Of a DNA stretch of 64,000 nt, positions 52,181 through 61,847 are shown one piece after another. The stretch covers positions 1 to 64,000 of the forward strand of contig CAZRCG010000008.1 of assembly GCA_964598565.1 (NCBI GenBank), read 5' to 3'. Position 1 is the stretch's first letter. Each line of letters begins with the position of its first letter. The translations under genes were made by a program, and so were the position numbers. The notes below the pieces were generated by a model that saw only the letters and a program-made list of their open reading frames with translations, was not told the DNA's origin and ran no database searches. This DNA comes from CAZRCG01 sp964598565. GTDB taxonomy: Bacteria > Bdellovibrionota > UBA2394.

Positions 52181-53689
52181 ATGAGGCTAGCCATCATTGA
52201 TCTTGGAACCAATTCTGTACGCTTTGACGTTGTCGAATTGGGCAAAGGCAATGAGATTCGTAGACTTTATCGCGAGAAGCTTATGATTCGTCTGGGTGAA
52301 GGCGTCTTTTTAACCCGTCGTTTAGACGCGGGGGCGAAGGCTTTATGCCTTAAGGCATTCTATAGTTTTCGCAGAACTCTTGAAGATTTTAGGGCGGTAG
52401 GAGTGGCTGGCTTTGCAACGTCAGCCCTTCGAGAAGCTCGCGATGGACCTGCATTTGTCAAAGATCTTAAAAGGCTCACAGGTATTCCCATTGATATCAT
52501 TTCTGGCGAAGAGGAAGCTCGACTGATAGCCAGGGGTATTTTGGCAAATGAACCTTCGATGAGGGGCCGTGTGGCTCTTGTTGATATTGGTGGAGGCAGT
52601 ACTGAGATTTCTATTACCCAGGGTCGAAGCATCACTCATTCTACAAGTTTTCCTCTGGGTACGGCTCGTCTTCAGCAGATATTCTTGAGAACTATTCCGC
52701 CCCTTAAAGCGAGTGGTTCGGTTGAGAATTTAAGGCGCCATATCCGAGGTATTTTGTTGTACCATCTGGCATCCGAAGGTTGGCCTTCGGTGGGCCGTGT
52801 CTTAGCCTCGAGTGGAACATCTCGAGCGCTCGTAAAAATGATTCGAAGAGGATTCCACGTGCAGCAAGTGACGCTGCCTATGCTTTCAGAGTTTGTGACG
52901 ATGATGGAAGGCAAAACTCGATCAGCTCTTTTAGCTATTCCGGGCATGGAGTCTCGCCGAGTCGATATGATTTTGGCGGGGGCCATTCTCTTGGAAGAAA
53001 CCATGATGGCGCTGCGAGCCAAGCTTATAGAAATTACCGACTATTCCTTGAGAGACGGCATTTTGGACGAACAAATTGAAATTTTAAGATCTGACAGAAA
53101 AGCAATTCGTTACGATATTGTGAATGAGTTCTTCAAGGCGGCTCTTAGTCTAGGGAGCGATGAAGCCGAGCTTTTACAGACTCGACATATGGCCGAAACA
53201 CTATTTGATCGCTTTGCTTCGCTGCACCGTCTTTCGTCACAGTGGAAAAAATATTTTGTTGCCGCCAGTCTCTTGCAAGATGTTGGAAGGTCGATTAATC
53301 CGCTGCGCTTCGAGGGGCATGCCGCCTATATCGCACGTAATATTGATGTCTCGGGATTAAGCGAGTCTGAGTCGCGATTTATTGCCGAACTCTGTGAAAA
53401 GCAGAGAGAGCAGCGACTGGCCAAGAAAGATGTGCCGTTTAAAAAAGATCACGCCCGGCACTCTGCCTTCATGAAGCTCTTGCCGCTACTCCAGCTAACA
53501 GACGCATTTTCTTTTCAACGAAAAGAGCCTATAGAAATTAAGAAGCTTCGAATCGAGGGGCGGGTGGTGCGAGCCTTGATTTCGAAGCAACAAAAGGCAC
53601 ATTTAGAAATTCTGAGAGCCGACCAAAAAAAGTTTCTATTTGAAGAGATCTATCGAAAGGCTCTGGTATTTGAGCAGGTGAACTCTTGA
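52181..53689 (+). CDS. ppx: Exopolyphosphatase, Ppx/GppA family
   Basis: A 502-residue actin-like phosphatase that degrades polyphosphate or ppGpp precursors. IIDLGTNSVRFDVVE and VALVDIGGGSTEISI are the two phosphate-binding loops, with GEEEARLIARG between them. The C-terminal HD-like domain is present but its HD reads QD (SLLQDVGRSINPLRFEGH), so metal binding there may be lost. The divergent arrangement with ppk suggests a shared control region of only 42 bp. Confidence 0.92.
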   Translation: MRLAIIDLGTNSVRFDVVELGKGNEIRRLYREKLMIRLGEGVFLTRRLDAGAKALCLKAFYSFRRTLEDFRAVGVAGFATSALREARDGPAFVKDLKRLTGIPIDIISGEEEARLIARGILANEPSMRGRVALVDIGGGSTEISITQGRSITHSTSFPLGTARLQQIFLRTIPPLKASGSVENLRRHIRGILLYHLASEGWPSVGRVLASSGTSRALVKMIRRGFHVQQVTLPMLSEFVTMMEGKTRSALLAIPGMESRRVDMILAGAILLEETMMALRAKLIEITDYSLRDGILDEQIEILRSDRKAIRYDIVNEFFKAALSLGSDEAELLQTRHMAETLFDRFASLHRLSSQWKKYFVAASLLQDVGRSINPLRFEGHAAYIARNIDVSGLSESESRFIAELCEKQREQRLAKKDVPFKKDHARHSAFMKLLPLLQLTDAFSFQRKEPIEIKKLRIEGRVVRALISKQQKAHLEILRADQKKFLFEEIYRKALVFEQVNS

Positions 53690-54300
53690 AGTTTTCCCTG
53701 AAGGAGTTTGCCGGCCTTCGATCGGGTTTGAAGGTCGAAGCAGACTGTAGATTTTCTGACGTGGCTATCCATTTATCATTTCATGTGTGTGGCGATTTGA
53801 GGGGTTTAGTCGGCTTAGACGAACCCGTTCAGTGCGTGCGACGTACCCATCTGTGGCAGTCTACCTGCTTCGAATTCTTTTTCGGTCTTAAGAAATTGCC
53901 TCACTATATTGAATGGAATATCGCCCCTTCAGGCGCGTGGCATAAGATGAATTTCGATAACTATCGCAAGGAAAGCTCTGGGTCGATCAAGGTTGCGCCC
54001 CCGCAGTTACAAGTTCAACGACAATATTCTGTGGCGTCTGATAGCTCCGCACCTACCGCTTTGCCTGGGACTTCGACCATGGATTGTTCGTATCAACAGA
54101 CAATCACGGAGTTTTATCTCAGCGCTCAATTCCCAGAGATCGCTCCAAAACTTGAGGAGGAGGTATTGATAGGACAGCCGGCTTGTATATTAGCCTTCGC
54201 CGATGCGACCAGGTCTGAGCCCATCCTTACGTACTGGGCTCCTCAGCACGGTGCGACCCTCGATTTTCACGACCGCACCCAGTGGCAGATTTTTGCCTAG
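53686..54300 (+). CDS. DOMON-like domain protein
   Basis: A 204-residue beta-sandwich protein with the motif THLWQSTCFEFFF and YIEWNIAPSGAWHKMNFDNYR. This is the type of DOMON-like fold often found beside ppx or murB genes in bacteria. Its function is unknown. The TTG start overlaps the ppx stop (TTGA), so they are coupled. About 25 residues in the middle are Ser/Pro/Thr-rich and look like an insertion. Confidence 0.75.
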   Translation: MKFSLKEFAGLRSGLKVEADCRFSDVAIHLSFHVCGDLRGLVGLDEPVQCVRRTHLWQSTCFEFFFGLKKLPHYIEWNIAPSGAWHKMNFDNYRKESSGSIKVAPPQLQVQRQYSVASDSSAPTALPGTSTMDCSYQQTITEFYLSAQFPEIAPKLEEEVLIGQPACILAFADATRSEPILTYWAPQHGATLDFHDRTQWQIFA

Positions 54301-54696
54301 CCCATCTTGTCTCATCGGTGTTTTCGCACTAGGAGTGGCGCATGGTTCGAAGAGTCTTCATATTGCCCATTGAATTAGGTGCCGATAAGACAATCATGGG
54401 ATCATTCGCTATCGTTTGCAAATCTGTCGATACAATCATTCTAAGAGAGACAACCACCTGCCCCAATGGCAATTGCTTCCAGTAAGTCAGAAATACTTTA
54501 GATTTATTTCCAGTCGAAAGCGCTTTAGCCAAGAGCCGAGAACTTAAAACTCTCCCCGAAGCGCTCAATACCGTCATCTTCAGATCTTCGTCAACCGCAT
54601 AGAATCGCCGACTTGAGGAGCGCAGGGACTTTCGTCGAGGTGGTCGATTGTTGAGTCGATAGTTGAAATGCCTGATTTTCTCGTTAAAGTTTCTAG
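54301..54696. other. Gap between the DOMON-like gene and the LOG gene
   Basis: The only content I see is the minus-strand open frame at 54329-54703, listed separately. No terminator or promoter is convincing. Confidence 0.4.
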
Positions 54697-54703
54697 GTGC
54701 GGA
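54329..54703 (-). pseudogene. Possible 5'-truncated gene fragment
   Basis: A minus-strand frame is open over 125 codons with coding-like composition: RHFNYRLNNRPPRRKSLRSS, then SRRFYAVDEDLKMTVLSASG and VFLTYWKQLPLGQVVVSLRM. The only ATG is at 54577, in the middle of that stretch, giving 82 residues. The pattern of arginines followed by beta-like strands recalls a PilZ-type domain, but I cannot confirm it. It may be a truncated gene or a chance frame. Confidence 0.3.
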
Positions 54704-55437
54704 TCAAACGACTAGCCACCAGCGTTCCTGAAGAAGTTTTTTTATCTACCCGAGGGTCTCGTTTTCAAGAGGCCCTTCGAGTTTTTCGTATTACCAGAGA
54801 GTTCATTAAGGGTTTTCGTACGCTCCACTTCATCGGCCCTGCGGTGACGGTCTTTGGCTCGGCGCGATTTCTTGATGGGCATCCTTACTATGCGATGGGT
54901 AGAGAGCTGGGGCAGCTTTTAGCTCAGCATCAGTTTGCAGTCATCACGGGGGGCGGCCCAGGGCTTATGGAGGCGGCCAATCGAGGAGCGAGAGAAGCCG
55001 GGGGTCAATCTATTGGATGCAATATACATCTGCCCAGAGAGCAAACTGCCAACCCCTATCTTACGAAATCAGTCATATTTCATTATTTTTTCGTGAGAAA
55101 AGTCATGTTGGTGAAATACGCTTATGCTTTTTTTATTTTGCCTGGCGGTCTGGGCACGATTGATGAAATGACTGAAGCGATGACCCTTATACAGACGGGT
55201 CGGGTATATGATTTTCCTGTGATTCTCATTGGCCATGATTACTGGAAAGGCTTTATGGATTGGATCTACGATGTGGCGGTAAAGTCAGAAGCTTTGTCGC
55301 ATGCAGATCTTAAGCACGTCCATTTGGTGACTAGTCCAGAAGAGGCGATGGAAATTCTTAGAACCGCTTCGAGTACAATTCATATTCGAAGTCAAATGAA
55401 ACACGATCAGAAGTGGCAAACCAAGTTTTTCTCGTAA
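54697..55437 (+). CDS. LOG-family protein (putative nucleoside 5'-monophosphate phosphoribohydrolase)
   Basis: A 246-residue Rossmann-like protein with the LOG signatures ITGGGPGLMEAANRGARE and LPGGLGTIDEMTEAMTLIQT. Enzymes of the family release a base from nucleoside monophosphates; the group that includes this long form is often called TIGR00730. About 40 N-terminal residues precede the core. The GTG at 54697 is the first start in frame. Confidence 0.88.
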   Translation: MRIKRLATSVPEEVFLSTRGSRFQEALRVFRITREFIKGFRTLHFIGPAVTVFGSARFLDGHPYYAMGRELGQLLAQHQFAVITGGGPGLMEAANRGAREAGGQSIGCNIHLPREQTANPYLTKSVIFHYFFVRKVMLVKYAYAFFILPGGLGTIDEMTEAMTLIQTGRVYDFPVILIGHDYWKGFMDWIYDVAVKSEALSHADLKHVHLVTSPEEAMEILRTASSTIHIRSQMKHDQKWQTKFFS

Positions 55438-55481
55438 TTTCTTTCCGAGCGCGTTAACTATTTTTTCGATGAGAAGAATCG

Positions 55482-55509
55482 TTGACAGTATTTCCTGGCC
55501 CTCCATAAT
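55482..55509 (+). promoter_or_regulatory. Promoter of the act operon
   Basis: TTGACA (55482-55487), a 16-bp spacer and CATAAT (55504-55509) form a near-consensus sigma-70 promoter. Its -10 box covers the TTG at 55509, which rules that codon out as the actA start and favours ATG 55527. Confidence 0.65.
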
Positions 55510-55526
55510 TGTCATCGGACCCACAC

Positions 55527-56204
55527 ATGAGTTCAAATAATACTTCGTCAGAAGAATCTGATCACTCTAAGAGCGATCGGCGTTTTATTGTTTTGTCTGT
55601 AGTAGCCACTGTTTTGTTGGCGATAGGCATCTATGCGGCCGGTTTGCTGTTTGGCTTTAGCCCCGCATGGTATCAGGGCTACGCTCCGGAGCAACCCATT
55701 CCCTTTAGCCACAAGGTGCACGCCGGAAATTTCAAAATTCCCTGTCTTTACTGCCACGGCTCAGCGGAGTTCGCAGCCCATGCTGAGGTGCCTGGTCTCG
55801 AGCTTTGCATGAACTGCCACCAAGCCGTGAAAATTGAAAGCCCGTGGATCAAAGAGCTCTCGGCGGCTTATGCCAATAATCAGCCGGTAGCGTGGGTGAA
55901 GGTTCATGTTATGCCTGATTTTGTGCGCTTCAATCATAGTCGACATATTGCTGCTGGAGTGGAATGCCAAACATGCCATGGCCCTATTCATGAAATGGAG
56001 AAGGTCTATCAGTATGCGCCTATGACGATGGGTTGGTGTGTTGACTGCCATCGAAACGATAATTATCTGCAAAGTCACCGCGTTGAGTTTAGTGAAAAAC
56101 GGCGTGCCTTAAAGGGCGAGGGGGAGCGATCAACTATAGAGGAATTGTTGGGGCATAAAGATCCGCACAATGCAGACATAAGTTGTAGTACCTGCCATTA
56201 CTAG
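55527..56204 (+). CDS. actA: Alternative complex III subunit A, pentaheme cytochrome c
   Basis: A 225-residue membrane-anchored cytochrome of the quinol:cytochrome c oxidoreductase known as alternative complex III. One N-terminal helix (FIVLSVVATVLLAIGIYAAG) precedes five heme-binding CxxCH motifs: CLYCH, CMNCH, CQTCH, CVDCH and CSTCH. FSHKVHAGNFKIPC is the usual lead-in. It is the first gene of the actABCDEF-SCO-cox operon. Confidence 0.93.
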   Translation: MSSNNTSSEESDHSKSDRRFIVLSVVATVLLAIGIYAAGLLFGFSPAWYQGYAPEQPIPFSHKVHAGNFKIPCLYCHGSAEFAAHAEVPGLELCMNCHQAVKIESPWIKELSAAYANNQPVAWVKVHVMPDFVRFNHSRHIAAGVECQTCHGPIHEMEKVYQYAPMTMGWCVDCHRNDNYLQSHRVEFSEKRRALKGEGERSTIEELLGHKDPHNADISCSTCHY

Positions 56205-56213
56205 GCGGTGTGA

Positions 56214-59200
56214 GTGAAGAGGCTGATAAAGATGGATGAGACGACGACAATCGATAGCCGAAACGAAATCCGCAAAAGGGAGCTGGAGGCTCAAAGAATT
56301 CAGGAAGAGGCCTTGCTAACTTCTGAGCCTCGACAACTTTGGTCGTCTGTTCAGGAGCTTGAGGAACATCGCCAACAGACGCTCGAAGTGCGGGGTCGAG
56401 AGATGGCGGCGATCGATGGTAGGCCGAAAGCCTCCGTCGCGGTGTCTCAAGAATCTCTATCTATTAGCCGTCGAGGTTTTTTACAGTGGATGGGCGCCGC
56501 TAGTGCCTTAATGACTGGGTCAGCTTGCCAACGGCGTCCCAAAGATTTGCTGGTTCCTTACGTGAACAAGCCTCAAGGATATATCATGGGCGTGCCAGTT
56601 TGGTATGCTTCTGTGGCGCCTCAAGGTTATGGTGTCTTAGTAAAAACTCGAGAAGGTAAGCCGATTAAGCTCGAGGGAAATCCAGATCATCCTTTAAATA
56701 AAGGTGGACTCGATATCGACAGTCAGAGCGAGCTGCTGAATTTGTTCAATCCCGAGCGCTTGAAATCGCCGAAGGTGAATGGACTTTCAACGACCTGGGA
56801 AGCCGTATCGGCAAACCTTCAAAGTTTACAATCTTTGGCTCCTGGACGATTACGGTTTTTAACGGGTCCTGTGTTTAGCCCATCGACAGCATCGGCCTTA
56901 ACCTCTTTTGTAAATGCGACCAAAGGCAAGCACCATGTTCTGTTGTCGTGTGCCGAGGCAGCGAATGTTTCAGCAGCTCAGGCGGCGTTTAGAGACTCAT
57001 CTCTACCGAATTATCGCTATGATCAGGCCGAAGTCGTTGTGTCGGTCGACGCAGATTTTTTGGGCGCGGATGAACTTTCGGCAAGTGCTACGAAACTCTT
57101 TAGCTCACGACGCAAAGTTCATCGAGGCTCACGCGATTATAATCGTCTTTTTGTCTTTGAAAGTATGCTCACCGTGACAGGTGTTGCGGCTGATCATCGG
57201 GTGTCGATCACCCCTTCAATGCAGTTAGGCCTCTTGCGCGCGCTTCATGGCGCCCTTGTGCGTCGGCTGAAACTTTCCACCGAGACTTTGGGTGGCAGTG
57301 ATCTCTCTTCCATTGCGAAGGACTATCGCCTTGAGGAATCTCTTCTAAACGAATTGGTCGAATCGCTTGTCGCCAGTCGCGGTAAGTCGATTGTGTTGTC
57401 GGGTGGCTTTGGACCTCAGTCTCACGAGGCTCGTTTGGCGGCCTTTGCGATCAATGCGCTTCTAGGGAATATTGGCCAAACTGTAATTTCCGGCGCCGTA
57501 CTTTCGGGTGCCGAGGGCGCGGCATCTTACGAAGATTTAATGGCCGATATGCAGGCTGGGCAGGTCGATACCCTTATTGTCGCGGGAGTGAATCCTGCCT
57601 ACGAGACGGCGGATTTTTCGAAGCTTGCGACCCACGTCCGACAACTTATTGTGCTAAGTCGTGAAGAAAATGAGACGACTTCTATTGCTTCGTTGGTATT
57701 GCCTGAGAGCCATTTTCTAGAGGTCTGGGCAGACAGCCAACGCATGCGAAACAGTGCTTCTATTCAGCAGCCGGTGATTGAGCCGCTTTTTGCATCGAAG
57801 TCTCTTTTAGAGTTGCTGCTTTTTCTGTCTGGATCTTCACAGAGCGCACGAGATTATGTTGAAGCCTATTGGAAGCGACTTGGACTTTCAGGTTCGCGAT
57901 GGGCCGACTCGCTGAAGAGGGGTTTCATAAGCTCCGAAGCCGCTTCAAGTTGGAGAGGCTCTGGTCGCACAAGCTTTCAGGCAGCTGCTGTAGCCGCCCA
58001 CTTGCGCGCCACGAAAGCGCTAGTATACGAGCCGTCGAAACTTGAGTTGGTGGTTTATCGCTCTCACAATTTAAAAGAGGGCCAAGCCGCGTCGAATGCT
58101 TGGCTTCAAGAACTTCCAGATCCTATTTCAAAGGTGACGTGGAATAATTTCGCAGCGCTGTCACCCGAACTCGCTAAACAAATGAAGTTAAAAGAAGATC
58201 TTCGCTTGGGCAGCCAGTCAAATGATGTCATCCGAATGAAAACTGAAAACGCCTCCGTGGACTTGGCGGTTCATATGCAGCCTGGATTGAGGTCGAACGT
58301 GGTGGCTGTAGCCTTGGGCTACGGTAGGCGGAATGCGGGTACCCTTGGTACTAATGTCGGTGTTTATATTAGAAGTTTGGTAGATCAGCGTCTTTGGACC
58401 GACACCCTAAAAATTGAAAAAACCGGAGCCGAGTACGCATTAGCAACCACTCAGAGACATTTTGAACTGCACGGCCGAGACCGAGACATTTTGCGCCAGG
58501 TGACCTTAAAAGATTTTATTCAGAGCCAAACTGATACCGCGGCTCACGGATCGCATGATGACAAACATGCAGCGGCGCACTTTAGTCTCTATAATGACAA
58601 AGAATTTGTTTATCCCAACCACAAATGGGGCATGGTTATTGATTTAAATTCGTGCACGGGCTGCAACGCTTGTGTTGTGGCGTGTTATAGCGAAAATAAT
58701 ATCGGAGTTGTAGGAGAGGATGAGATTTTCAAAGGCCGCCATATGGCTTGGATGCGATTGGATCTCTACTATACGGGCGCCCAAGAGTCTCCTGAGGCAG
58801 CATTTCAGCCTATGCTATGCCAGCAGTGTGACTTGGCTCCATGCGAAACGGTATGCCCTGTATTGGCGACGGTTCACAGTGCCGATGGTTTGAATGATAT
58901 GGTCTATAACCGTTGTGTGGGTACACGTTACTGTGCCAACAACTGCCCCTACAAAGTAAGACGATTCAACTTCTTCAACTATACCAATACATTGGCCCAG
59001 AAGATGGACTTTGCGGATCCCTTGCCTCTGTTGTTGAATCCTGATGTTACAGTTCGTGGTCGTGGCGTTATGGAGAAGTGCACGTTTTGCGTGCAGCGTA
59101 TTCGTCGAGGTGTCGATGAGGCAAAGCACGCAAAGCAGCCTCTGGTCGACGGTGCTATTCAGACGGCATGTCAACAAAGTTGTCCGGCCGATGCGATTGT

Positions 59201-59339
59201 CTTTGGAGATATGAATAATCCTGAGTCGGAGGTTGCCAAGCTTTCGCAGGCACAAGGTAAATTTAAAGTATTAGAAATCGTGAATACGCGACCGTCGGTG
59301 ACTTATTTGCCGAGAGTTCGCAATAAGGGTCTTGTATGA
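56214..59339 (+). CDS. actB: Alternative complex III subunit B, molybdopterin-like plus ferredoxin fusion
   Basis: A 1041-residue protein. After about 80 charged residues a twin-arginine signal (SRRGFLQWMGAASALM) leads to a molybdopterin-oxidoreductase-like domain (LVKTREGKPIKLEGNPDHPLN, SGGFGPQSHEA, LIVAGVNPAYE) that in this family carries no cofactor. From about residue 800 a ferredoxin domain has four cysteine clusters: CTGCNACVVAC, CQQCDLAPCETVC, CVGTRYCANNC and CTFCVQR...CQQSC. It receives electrons from quinol in ActC and passes them to the hemes. GTG 56214 or ATG 56232 may be the start. Confidence 0.94.
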   Translation: MKRLIKMDETTTIDSRNEIRKRELEAQRIQEEALLTSEPRQLWSSVQELEEHRQQTLEVRGREMAAIDGRPKASVAVSQESLSISRRGFLQWMGAASALMTGSACQRRPKDLLVPYVNKPQGYIMGVPVWYASVAPQGYGVLVKTREGKPIKLEGNPDHPLNKGGLDIDSQSELLNLFNPERLKSPKVNGLSTTWEAVSANLQSLQSLAPGRLRFLTGPVFSPSTASALTSFVNATKGKHHVLLSCAEAANVSAAQAAFRDSSLPNYRYDQAEVVVSVDADFLGADELSASATKLFSSRRKVHRGSRDYNRLFVFESMLTVTGVAADHRVSITPSMQLGLLRALHGALVRRLKLSTETLGGSDLSSIAKDYRLEESLLNELVESLVASRGKSIVLSGGFGPQSHEARLAAFAINALLGNIGQTVISGAVLSGAEGAASYEDLMADMQAGQVDTLIVAGVNPAYETADFSKLATHVRQLIVLSREENETTSIASLVLPESHFLEVWADSQRMRNSASIQQPVIEPLFASKSLLELLLFLSGSSQSARDYVEAYWKRLGLSGSRWADSLKRGFISSEAASSWRGSGRTSFQAAAVAAHLRATKALVYEPSKLELVVYRSHNLKEGQAASNAWLQELPDPISKVTWNNFAALSPELAKQMKLKEDLRLGSQSNDVIRMKTENASVDLAVHMQPGLRSNVVAVALGYGRRNAGTLGTNVGVYIRSLVDQRLWTDTLKIEKTGAEYALATTQRHFELHGRDRDILRQVTLKDFIQSQTDTAAHGSHDDKHAAAHFSLYNDKEFVYPNHKWGMVIDLNSCTGCNACVVACYSENNIGVVGEDEIFKGRHMAWMRLDLYYTGAQESPEAAFQPMLCQQCDLAPCETVCPVLATVHSADGLNDMVYNRCVGTRYCANNCPYKVRRFNFFNYTNTLAQKMDFADPLPLLLNPDVTVRGRGVMEKCTFCVQRIRRGVDEAKHAKQPLVDGAIQTACQQSCPADAIVFGDMNNPESEVAKLSQAQGKFKVLEIVNTRPSVTYLPRVRNKGLV

Positions 59340-60700
59340 ATAAGGCATTAAACGAAGAGGCCCTCGTAGAGGGCGGCAAGACATATGCCGATATCACTAA
59401 CGAAGTCTGCAAGCCGATGGAGTCTTTCCCAACTCGGCTTTGGTGGATTTCTTTTTCGATATCAGCGATGGTCATGACCTTTGGTTTTTCCTTGATTGGC
59501 TTAATGCTTTATAAGGGCGCGGGCGTCTCTGGAATTCGCTCTCCTGTGGCCTGGGGGATGATGATTATCACCTTCGTATTTTGGATCGGTATCGGCCATG
59601 CGGGTACTCTCATCTCAGCTATTCTGTTTCTGTTTAGGCAAAAATGGCGAACGGCCATCAATCGATCGGCGGAGGCTATGACGATTATTGCTGTGATGTG
59701 CGCGGGTATCTTCCCCCTCATTCATACAGGGCGACCTTGGTATTCTGCATATTGGTTGTTTCCGTTGCCCAATACCAGTGGGCCTCTTTGGGTAAACTTT
59801 AGATCTCCATTGTTGTGGGATGTCTTTGCAGTATCGACCTATTTTACGATCTCTTTGGTCTTTTGGTACACCGGGCTGGTGCCAGACTTGGCGACAGTGA
59901 GAGATCGTGCCAAGAATTTTTGGCGCAAGAAAATTTATGGAGTTTTAAGTTTGGGTTGGCGAGGATCGAGTCGAGGCTGGCATCACTATGAAATCGCCTA
60001 TTGGATTCTGGCGGGTCTGTCGACTCCACTGGTGCTTTCGGTTCATACGATTGTGTCTTTTGATTTTGCGGTATCGATTATTCCTGGATGGCATACGACG
60101 ATTTTCCCTCCCTACTTTGTGGCAGGAGCCATTTTCTCAGGTTTTGCGATGGTCGTTACACTGCTGGTGATTGCACGAGAAGTCTTCAATCTGAAAGATT
60201 ATATTACCATCGGTCATTTGGACTCGATGAATAAGATTATTCTGGCGACGGGCATGTTAGTGGGTCTTGCTTACGCCACTGAATTCTTTATTGCGTGGTA
60301 CAGCGGCGTACCTTACGAACGTTTTATTTTTATGCAGCGTGCCCTCGGACCTTATGCCTGGGCTTATTGGATTATGGTGGGCTGCAACGTTATTTCTCCC
60401 CAGTTTTTTTGGTTCAAGAAATTTCGCCGCAATATTGTGCTGATGTTTATTCTATCGATTTTTGTAAACATAGGTATGTGGTTTGAAAGATTTGTCATCG
60501 TAGTGACTTCGCTGGCAACAGATTATTTGCCTTCCTCTTGGAAGTACTTCGAGTTATCTCCGTGGGACTACGGAGTTCTTCTGGGAAGCTTTGGTATGTT
60601 CTTTACGCTCTTCTTGTTGTTCTGTCGGTTTCTTCCCACGATTTCTATGGCTGAAGTGAAAGCGGTCTTGCCTTCTTCCAAGGGGGGGCAGCATGGCTAA
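59336..60700 (+). CDS. actC: Alternative complex III subunit C, NrfD-like quinol-binding protein
   Basis: A 454-residue integral membrane protein with about ten helices of the NrfD/PsrC family. Conserved parts include GIGHAGTLISAILFLFRQKWR, NTSGPLWVNFRSPLLWD and SFDFAVSIIPGWHTTIFPPYFVAGAIFSG, the region that binds quinol. It overlaps actB and actD by a few bases, indicating tight coupling. Confidence 0.94.
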   Translation: MNKALNEEALVEGGKTYADITNEVCKPMESFPTRLWWISFSISAMVMTFGFSLIGLMLYKGAGVSGIRSPVAWGMMIITFVFWIGIGHAGTLISAILFLFRQKWRTAINRSAEAMTIIAVMCAGIFPLIHTGRPWYSAYWLFPLPNTSGPLWVNFRSPLLWDVFAVSTYFTISLVFWYTGLVPDLATVRDRAKNFWRKKIYGVLSLGWRGSSRGWHHYEIAYWILAGLSTPLVLSVHTIVSFDFAVSIIPGWHTTIFPPYFVAGAIFSGFAMVVTLLVIAREVFNLKDYITIGHLDSMNKIILATGMLVGLAYATEFFIAWYSGVPYERFIFMQRALGPYAWAYWIMVGCNVISPQFFWFKKFRRNIVLMFILSIFVNIGMWFERFVIVVTSLATDYLPSSWKYFELSPWDYGVLLGSFGMFFTLFLLFCRFLPTISMAEVKAVLPSSKGGQHG

Positions 60701-61217
60701 GAAAATTTGTGTCGTGGGTTATTATTTTAATCCGGAAGATGTGGTTGAAGCCACTCGGCGCATTCGTGAGCGAGGGTTTCAGAAATTTGACTCTTTTACG
60801 CCGTTTCCTATTCACGGCATGGACGCCGCCCTGGGCATTAAGCGAAGCTGCCTGCCCTATATAAGTTTTATAGCCGGTTGTATCGGCTTTGCAGCAGCCT
60901 TTGGCTTACAAGTCTGGACACATTATTACTCTTGGCCGATGAATATTGGCGGTAAGCCCCTCTTTGCGTTGCCAGCCTATGTGCCTATTCTTTTTGAACT
61001 CACGGTGCTGCTCTGTGGTCTTGCAACGGCCGGTGCGATGTTTACTCTATTTCTCAATCTTCCCAATTTTAAGAAGCCGATTTTTCATCCAGACGTCACG
61101 AACGATCGTTTCGCTGTCGCTATTGAGGTAGATGCTGAGTCCGAAGTGGAATCGGTGAAGGGATTTTTGAGAGAGATTCATTCGACGGATATTCACGCCG
61201 TGGAGGGCTCGCTATGA
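60693..61217 (+). CDS. actD: Alternative complex III subunit D (DUF3341)
   Basis: A 174-residue protein with two membrane helices (ISFIAGCIGFAAAFGLQVW; FELTVLLCGLATAGAMFTLF) and the family N-terminus VVEATRRIRERGFQKFDSFTPFPIHGMD. It is a structural subunit without cofactors. The 8-bp overlap with actC and the 4-bp overlap with actE keep it in the operon. Confidence 0.93.
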   Translation: MAKKICVVGYYFNPEDVVEATRRIRERGFQKFDSFTPFPIHGMDAALGIKRSCLPYISFIAGCIGFAAAFGLQVWTHYYSWPMNIGGKPLFALPAYVPILFELTVLLCGLATAGAMFTLFLNLPNFKKPIFHPDVTNDRFAVAIEVDAESEVESVKGFLREIHSTDIHAVEGSL

Positions 61218-61846
61218 CGAAGACGAGTGTTGTCGTCGCACTTTTATTAGTGGGGGTCTTTTTTCTCTGGCTTTTCAACCATAGCGGTTACTTTCCCTAC
61301 AGTCACAATCCCCTTCAGTATATGCCCGATATGCATCGAACTAAGGCGCTCATTCCGCAAAGAGGCTATTCGTTCTTTGAAGACAAAAGCTCGTTGCGCA
61401 CGCCTCCTGCGGGAACGATGGCTAGGGCGTTGTCCGTGTATGAATCGAACAAAAATGTATTGGCTGCGTCTATTTCTCAATTTTCAAATCCGTTGCCGAT
61501 CACCCGGGAACATGTCGTGCGCGGACAGAATCTGTACATGACTTATTGTGTGGTCTGCCACGGCGAAGCGGGCCTGGGTAATGGCTATGTGGTTCCGCCG
61601 TTTCCGCAACCACCCACTCTTCAGTCAGAAAAGGTTCGGGGCTACGCGGACTCCCAGATCTTCCATATTATTACCGTGGGTCAAAATTCGATGGGAGCCT
61701 ACGGGCCTTTTATTCGTGAGGACGATCGGTGGAAGATTGTCCATTATTTACGAACCCTCCAGTTGGCGGAGAATCCCACCGATGCGGATATGAAGGCATT
61801 TGAGCTTCAGTGGCAACCTTCTGAGACACAAGTGGAGCAGAAATAA
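61214..61846 (+). CDS. actE: Alternative complex III subunit E, monoheme cytochrome c
   Basis: A 210-residue protein with an N-terminal anchor (VVVALLLVGVFFLWLFN) and one heme site, YCVVCHGEAGLGNG, with a distal Met in NSMGAYGP. The segment FEDKSSLRTPPAGTMAR is typical of the subunit. It passes electrons from the pentaheme subunit to soluble cytochrome c or directly to the oxidase. Confidence 0.93.
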   Translation: MTKTSVVVALLLVGVFFLWLFNHSGYFPYSHNPLQYMPDMHRTKALIPQRGYSFFEDKSSLRTPPAGTMARALSVYESNKNVLAASISQFSNPLPITREHVVRGQNLYMTYCVVCHGEAGLGNGYVVPPFPQPPTLQSEKVRGYADSQIFHIITVGQNSMGAYGPFIREDDRWKIVHYLRTLQLAENPTDADMKAFELQWQPSETQVEQK

Positions 61847-61847
61847 T

